A stretch of 33,103 nucleotides of DNA from a virus, in IMG/VR virus record IMGVR_UViG_3300029309_000158, positions 1-33,103 of that record. One strand, 5' to 3'. Shown one piece after another: positions 29,248-33,103 of this stretch. How positions within the stretch are numbered: position 1 is the stretch's first letter; the number at the start of each line of letters is the position of its first letter. The translations under genes and the position numbers were made by a program. Under the pieces are notes generated by a model. The model ran no database searches, was not told the origin of the DNA, and saw nothing but the letters and a program-made list of their open reading frames with translations.

Positions 29248-29277
29248 AAAGGGGGGCTATATGCCCTCTTTTTTTTT
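29248..29277 (+). terminator. Rho-independent terminator
   Basis: The stem GGGC / GCCC around TATAT is extended by G-T, G-C and A-T pairs and followed by a run of nine T. It ends the capsid/tail-tube unit. Confidence 0.8.
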
Positions 29278-29284
29278 ACAAAAA

Positions 29285-29309
29285 ATATTATTTTCTTTGT
29301 TATATAATT
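29285..29309 (+). promoter_or_regulatory. Promoter-like leader element (TATTATTTT + GTTATATAATT)
   Basis: ATATTATTTTCTTTGTTATA then TAATT abuts the ATG at 29310. It combines the TATTATTTT part of the 7426/16121 elements with the GTTATATAATT core of the 17168/24756 elements, directly after a terminator. Confidence 0.5.
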
Positions 29310-29681
29310 ATGAAGATTCTCACGACAAGTGCTAGTTCACAAACAATTAAAGTAATACCAAGAAGTTATGATACCACAGGTACACTTGAAGTAACTGATG
29401 AATCAACAAACAAAACATATACATATAGTTCAAGTAGTTGGTCGGTAGATAAAAACTATTTACAAATACCAAACGCTTATACTGATTCTGGTTCTTCTAT
29501 TTTAAAAGAAGGTAGATTTTATAATATTGTTGTAAAAAATGGTAGTAGTTCTATAATCTATCGTGATAAAATATTTGTAACAGATCAAACAATTGGCAAT
29601 GGTGACTTTACAATAAATAGTGGTGAATATGTAACAAGTGGCGCAGCAGCTATGAACGATGATGAGTATGTAATAATATAA
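29310..29681 (+). CDS. Small beta-rich virion protein (123 aa)
   Basis: The product begins MKILTTSASSQTIKVIPRSY and continues with GTLEVTDESTNKTYTYSSSS, LKEGRFYNIVVKNGSSSIIY, RDKIFVTDQT and a C-terminal MNDDEYVII. The '..l..g.~Y.~~v......iYrdkifvTdq........y........~n~yi' pattern is one I associate with a structural protein in Bacteroidota phages, usually next to the portal or capsid genes. The fold is a small beta sandwich. It probably decorates the head or neck. The gap to the portal gene is 4 bases. Confidence 0.6.
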   Translation: MKILTTSASSQTIKVIPRSYDTTGTLEVTDESTNKTYTYSSSSWSVDKNYLQIPNAYTDSGSSILKEGRFYNIVVKNGSSSIIYRDKIFVTDQTIGNGDFTINSGEYVTSGAAAMNDDEYVII

Positions 29682-29685
29682 AAAT

Positions 29686-31458
29686 ATGAGTGATTTAAGA
29701 GTAATTAATTTAAGTACATATACAAGCCCAGAAATAAAAGAGGTACGAAACAAAGAATACATTTTATATGGCGAGGACAATATGTATTTTCAGTATTTAA
29801 TTGATCGATATAATGGAAGCCCAACAAACAACGCCATAATAAATGGTATTAGTGAAATGATTTTTGGAAAAGGCTTAGATGCTACTGATAGCAACAGAAA
29901 GCCAAATGAATATGCACAAATGAAAGTTTTATTTACTGATGATTGTGTTAGAAAACTATGCTATGATTTAAAATTAATGGGTCAGTGTGCTGTTCAAGTT
30001 ATTTACTCACAAGATAGATCTCGTATTGCAGACTTAGAACATTTGCCTGTTGAAACATTAAGGGCTGAAAAAAGCGAAGATGGTGAGGTCAAAGCATATT
30101 ATTACGCAAGTGATTGGACGCAAGTAAAACAAAATACAGAATTAAAAAGAATACCAGCTTTCGGAAAAAGTAGTGAAAGTTTAGAAATAATGTATATTAA
30201 ACCATACAGGGCAGGCTTTTTTTATTACTCACCTGTTGATTATCAAGGTGGACTGCAATATAGTGAACTAGAAGAAGAAGTTTCTAATTATCATTTAAAC
30301 AACATACTTAATGGACTAGCACCATCAATGCTTATAAATTTTAACAACGGAGTGCCAAATGAAGAAGAAAGAGAATTAATTGAGCAAAGAATATATCAAA
30401 AATTTTCAGGCAGCAGTAACGCAGGTAAATTTATTTTAGCATTCAATGATAACCCAGAAAGCCAAGCAAGTATGGATCCTGTGCAATTAAGTGACGCACA
30501 CAATCAATACGAATTTTTATCGAGCGAAAGTACAAGAAAAATAATGGTCAGCCATAGAGTTGTAAGCCCAATGCTTTTAGGTATCAAAGATCAAACAGGT
30601 TTAGGTAATAATGCTGACGAATTAAAAACAGCATCTATATTAATGGATAATACAGTTATTAGGCCGTTCCAAACGCTTTTAATAAATCACTTTGATCAAA
30701 TATTAGCTTATAACAAAATTAGCCTCAATTTATACTTTAAAACGCTTCAGCCATTGGAGTTTACAGACTTAGATAATGTAGAAGATGAAGAAACAAAAGA
30801 AGAAGAAACAGGCGTAAAACAAAATCTTGCTAGTGATGTTTATTTAGATAACGATAGTATGTGTGAGTTAGCTGATGATTTAATTTCAAAAGGGGAAGAA
30901 ATGGGGGATGATTGGGAGTTGATTGATGAAAGACCAGCAATGGAAGATGAAAGCCAAATAAAAAGTTATTTTGAGTTTGCTAGTGTAATGACTGGCGATG
31001 CAAGAAAAAAAAGCATACAAGATACAAGTTTGTTCAGAGTGCGTTACGCATATTCTGGTGAATTGACAAGAGATAAAGATGGCAACGTAATCACAAGAGA
31101 ATTTTGCAGAAAAATGCTAAAAGCTAACAGAGTTTATCGTGTCGAAGATTTAGATAAAAATAGTTTAGCAAACAAAGAATTAAGCCCAGCAGGTACAAAT
31201 CTAGGTGGCTATAACATATGGAAATACAAGGGGGGTGCAAATTGCCATCACGTTTGGCTTCGTAGAATATATTTGAAAAAAGGCAACAAAAAAATATCAG
31301 TAGGTAGAGCAAGAAAAATAATTAGTGCGCTACCAATTGATGACAGAAAAGGTGCTAGATTTGAAGGTCCAGCAGCACCAAAGAAAAACCAAAACCCAAA
31401 GGAAGTGGCTATGCGACCAATTGATATGCCTAACCGTGGATATTTAAACCCTAGATAA
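29686..31458 (+). CDS. Portal protein with C-terminal extra domain
   Basis: A protein of 590 residues. The portal body spans ~1-365: KEYILYGEDNMYFQYLIDRY, NGSPTNNAIINGISEMIFGK, DLKLMGQCAVQVIYSQDRSR, the stem/wing part NLLNGLAPSMLI-type HLNNILNGLAPSMLINFNNG, SHRVVSPMLLGIKDQTGLGN and DNTVIRPFQTLLINHFDQIL. These are standard portal features in this group of phages. An acidic linker (DNVEDEETKEEETG) leads to an additional ~200-residue part with FRVRYAYSG (from 450), EFCRKMLKANRVYRVEDLD (Cys474) and YNIWKYKGGANCHHVWLRRI (C520, H521, H522). That region resembles a domain of phage minor head proteins. The portal is the DNA entry ring; the extension may line the head interior. Confidence 0.82.
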   Translation: MSDLRVINLSTYTSPEIKEVRNKEYILYGEDNMYFQYLIDRYNGSPTNNAIINGISEMIFGKGLDATDSNRKPNEYAQMKVLFTDDCVRKLCYDLKLMGQCAVQVIYSQDRSRIADLEHLPVETLRAEKSEDGEVKAYYYASDWTQVKQNTELKRIPAFGKSSESLEIMYIKPYRAGFFYYSPVDYQGGLQYSELEEEVSNYHLNNILNGLAPSMLINFNNGVPNEEERELIEQRIYQKFSGSSNAGKFILAFNDNPESQASMDPVQLSDAHNQYEFLSSESTRKIMVSHRVVSPMLLGIKDQTGLGNNADELKTASILMDNTVIRPFQTLLINHFDQILAYNKISLNLYFKTLQPLEFTDLDNVEDEETKEEETGVKQNLASDVYLDNDSMCELADDLISKGEEMGDDWELIDERPAMEDESQIKSYFEFASVMTGDARKKSIQDTSLFRVRYAYSGELTRDKDGNVITREFCRKMLKANRVYRVEDLDKNSLANKELSPAGTNLGGYNIWKYKGGANCHHVWLRRIYLKKGNKKISVGRARKIISALPIDDRKGARFEGPAAPKKNQNPKEVAMRPIDMPNRGYLNPR

Positions 31459-31462
31459 TATT

Positions 31463-31963
31463 ATGGCAACTACTTTATTCATAACACGAAAACAACTAGT
31501 ACAAAACACGATCCTTGATGGAAACGTTGACACTGACAAGTTTATACATTTTATAAAAATTGCACAGGAGATTCACATAAGAAACTTTCTAGGCACAGAT
31601 TTGTACAATGCTATTGTTACAAAAATAAATGCTGGTAATTTAACAGGGGCATACTTAACACTAACAACCACATATGTACAACCTATGCTAATACATTATG
31701 CTATGGCAGACTATTTGCCCTTTGCAGCTTATCAGATCAAAAATGGTGGTGTATTTAAGCACACAAGCGAAAACGCAGAAAGTGTTAGCAAAAACGAAAT
31801 AGATTATTTAGTAAAAAAAGAAAGGGATATAGCTGAATATTATACAAGAAGATTAATTGACTTTTTAGATTTTAATAATAGCAGTTTTCCAGAATATTCA
31901 ACAAATAGTAATGATGATATTTTCCCTGACAAAGATAGTTTATTTAATGGGTGGGTTTTATGA
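31463..31963 (+). CDS. Head-tail connector protein (adaptor)
   Basis: A protein of 166 residues, mostly helical: MATTLFITRKQLVQNTILDG, then VDTDKFIHFIKIAQEIHIRN, then FLGTDLYNAIVTKINAGNLT, then YVQPMLIHYAMADYLPFAAY and a helix AEYYTRRLIDFLDF. The 'd.~kl...I..AQe.~i...LGt.ly..i' opening is typical of the DUF6712-type connectors that dock onto the portal. It follows the portal by 4 bases, as expected. The C-terminal FNGWVL tail is a short hydrophobic end. Confidence 0.72.
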   Translation: MATTLFITRKQLVQNTILDGNVDTDKFIHFIKIAQEIHIRNFLGTDLYNAIVTKINAGNLTGAYLTLTTTYVQPMLIHYAMADYLPFAAYQIKNGGVFKHTSENAESVSKNEIDYLVKKERDIAEYYTRRLIDFLDFNNSSFPEYSTNSNDDIFPDKDSLFNGWVL

Positions 31964-32049
31964 AAAAAAGAAAAAGCAAACCTAAACAAAATAATGTAAA
32001 AAAATTATTAGTTTATTTAAAAAAAATAGTAAATGGCAACACTAACTAA
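31960..32049 (+). CDS. Lys-rich micro-protein (29 aa)
   Basis: The ATG overlaps the connector stop (ATGA) and the frame ends inside the fibre gene start, a 17-base overlap. The product is MKKRKSKPKQNNVKKLLVYL then KKIVNGNTN. The coupling on both sides is like the other tiny genes, but 29 codons in A-rich sequence could arise by chance. Confidence 0.35.
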   Translation: MKKRKSKPKQNNVKKLLVYLKKIVNGNTN

Positions 32050-33103
32050 TACACAAATTTCGGTTACTTATGTAGGGCTACTAAAAACTTCTGGTAACAC
32101 TATATTAGATTCAACACCTCAACAAATTACAGATGGTAGTGGCAACAACTCACAACTATTTCTATCTACTACAAAGGTTGGTATTGGTGCAACGCCGAGT
32201 GGGTCTGATACTTTACAAATTACAGGATCTGCGAGTTTATCAAGCCACTTAACTTTAGCTGATAATGCAGAGTTAAGAATAGGAACAAGTACTGATTTAA
32301 AACTATTTCACGATGGTTTTGATACTTATTTACAAAATGAAACAGGTAATTTAACTATCAGAAATAAAGCAGATGATAAAGACATAATCTTCCAATCAGA
32401 CGATGGTTCTGGTGGTCTTGAAACATATTTCTTTTTAGATGGCTCAGTTGGTGTTGTAAATTTTCCAGATGATAAGAGATTGACGTTTGGTACTGACCGA
32501 GATTTATTTTTATATCACACTGGGGCAGGAGGTGTTTTATCAAATTTTACAGGTAATTTTATTTTTGAAAATCGTGCCGATGATAGTGATATTATATTCC
32601 AATCAGACGATGGTTCTGGAGGTGTAACAGAATATTTTAGATTAGATGGTGGTAGTGAAAATGTTTTGTTTAGTAAATCTGCAAGGTTTACTGATAGCGT
32701 TTTATTAGAATTAGGAACTTCAGGTGATTTACAAATCTTCCACAATAGCACTGATTCATTTATTGATAATCACACAGGTAATATAACAATTAGAAATAGA
32801 GCAAATGACGCAGATATTGTATTTACTTGTGATGATGGAAGTGGTGGCTTAGTTGAATACTTTAGGGTTGATGGTGGTGCAGAAGATGTTGTGTTTAGTA
32901 AAGATATTCACTTACAGGATAATACAAATTTAAGAGTTGGCACTGGTATGGATTTAAACCTTTTCCATAATGGTACTGATAGTAAAATGCAAAACGACAA
33001 TGGTGATTTATATATAATAAATAGATCTGATGATAGAGACATTATTTTTCAAAGTGATGACGGCTCTGGTGGTTTAGCTACATATTTCTTTGTAGATGGT
33101 AGT
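32033..33103 (+). CDS. Giant tail fibre, N-terminal part (3' truncated by window end)
   Basis: From the ATG at 32033 the frame is open for exactly 357 codons to the last base. The N-terminus (MATLTNTQISVTYVGLLKTS, then ILDSTPQQITDGSGNNSQLF) has the '..i..TY.gLlkt........~~itDG.Gn.S.l.l' attachment motif I associate with fibres of marine and Bacteroidota phages. Four modules of the same type as at 1-3371 follow (e.g. LKLFHDGFDTYLQNETGNLT, DDKDIIFQSDDGSGGLETYF). No stop occurs before the edge, and the left edge starts inside the same kind of module, so both pieces are best read as one gene of at least ~1,400 residues unless repeats were collapsed. Confidence 0.85.
   Translation, partial: MATLTNTQISVTYVGLLKTSGNTILDSTPQQITDGSGNNSQLFLSTTKVGIGATPSGSDTLQITGSASLSSHLTLADNAELRIGTSTDLKLFHDGFDTYLQNETGNLTIRNKADDKDIIFQSDDGSGGLETYFFLDGSVGVVNFPDDKRLTFGTDRDLFLYHTGAGGVLSNFTGNFIFENRADDSDIIFQSDDGSGGVTEYFRLDGGSENVLFSKSARFTDSVLLELGTSGDLQIFHNSTDSFIDNHTGNITIRNRANDADIVFTCDDGSGGLVEYFRVDGGAEDVVFSKDIHLQDNTNLRVGTGMDLNLFHNGTDSKMQNDNGDLYIINRSDDRDIIFQSDDGSGGLATYFFVDGS
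32517..32593 (+). repeat. 77-bp exact repeat, copy 2
   Basis: Identical to bases 1-77, in the same reading phase of the fibre gene; sequences diverge at the next base. Confidence 0.95.

Overview
The window is AT-rich and is almost entirely filled by genes on the + strand, packed end to end with ATGA or TAATG-type overlaps. It reads as most of the genome of a tailed double-stranded DNA phage (Caudoviricetes) with a long tail, since a tape measure, tail tube and tail assembly chaperone are present. The likely host is a member of the Bacteroidota, probably a marine flavobacterium. This rests on the protein families, the A/T-rich leaders without clear Shine-Dalgarno sequences, and fibre repeats of a type I associate with marine phages. 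It is inference: no host gene is present. I recognised no integrase, repressor, tRNA or CRISPR array.

Layout. Positions 1-3371 are the C-terminal part of a giant repetitive tail fibre ending in an S74 intramolecular chaperone. Its N-terminal part lies at 32033-33103, so the contig appears to be cut inside one gene of a circular or circularly permuted genome. Positions 3394-5900 carry small coiled-coil, membrane and exported proteins (thioredoxin-like, YfiM-like, putative outer-membrane barrel). Positions 5884-6767 are a lysis module (M15 endolysin, three-TM holin). A 44-codon basic gene and an AT-rich leader with a repeated 8-mer follow.

Positions 6979-12451 are the early/replication region: NinG-like protein, a run of tiny overlapping genes, a possible OB-fold protein, a small protein ending in an SSB-like DDLPF tip, a DnaB-type helicase, a sigma-like protein and two PD-(D/E)XK nucleases. 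Positions 12448-14631 hold the most striking group: a ParB-like protein, a TET-associated-type glycosyltransferase and a TET/JBP-like 2OG-Fe(II) dioxygenase. This looks like a DNA base hypermodification cassette, and it runs directly into the small and large terminase genes (14618-16112).

Positions 16157-17086 are small unknown genes ending in a terminator. From 17181 the virion genes follow in an unusual order: tail chaperone (with a probable -1 frameshift extension), tail completion proteins, two large tail/baseplate-type proteins, tape measure, multi-domain XkdF-like protease, scaffold candidate, decoration candidate, major capsid, tail tube, portal fused to an extra domain, head-tail connector and fibre. 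Seven intergenic leaders share a promoter-like element, and three strong terminators plus one weaker hairpin divide the transcription units.

How they work together: the early genes replicate and process DNA. The dioxygenase and glycosyltransferase probably oxidise and then glycosylate a base, protecting the genome from host nucleases before the terminase packages it. The late genes build the particle and the lysis module releases it.
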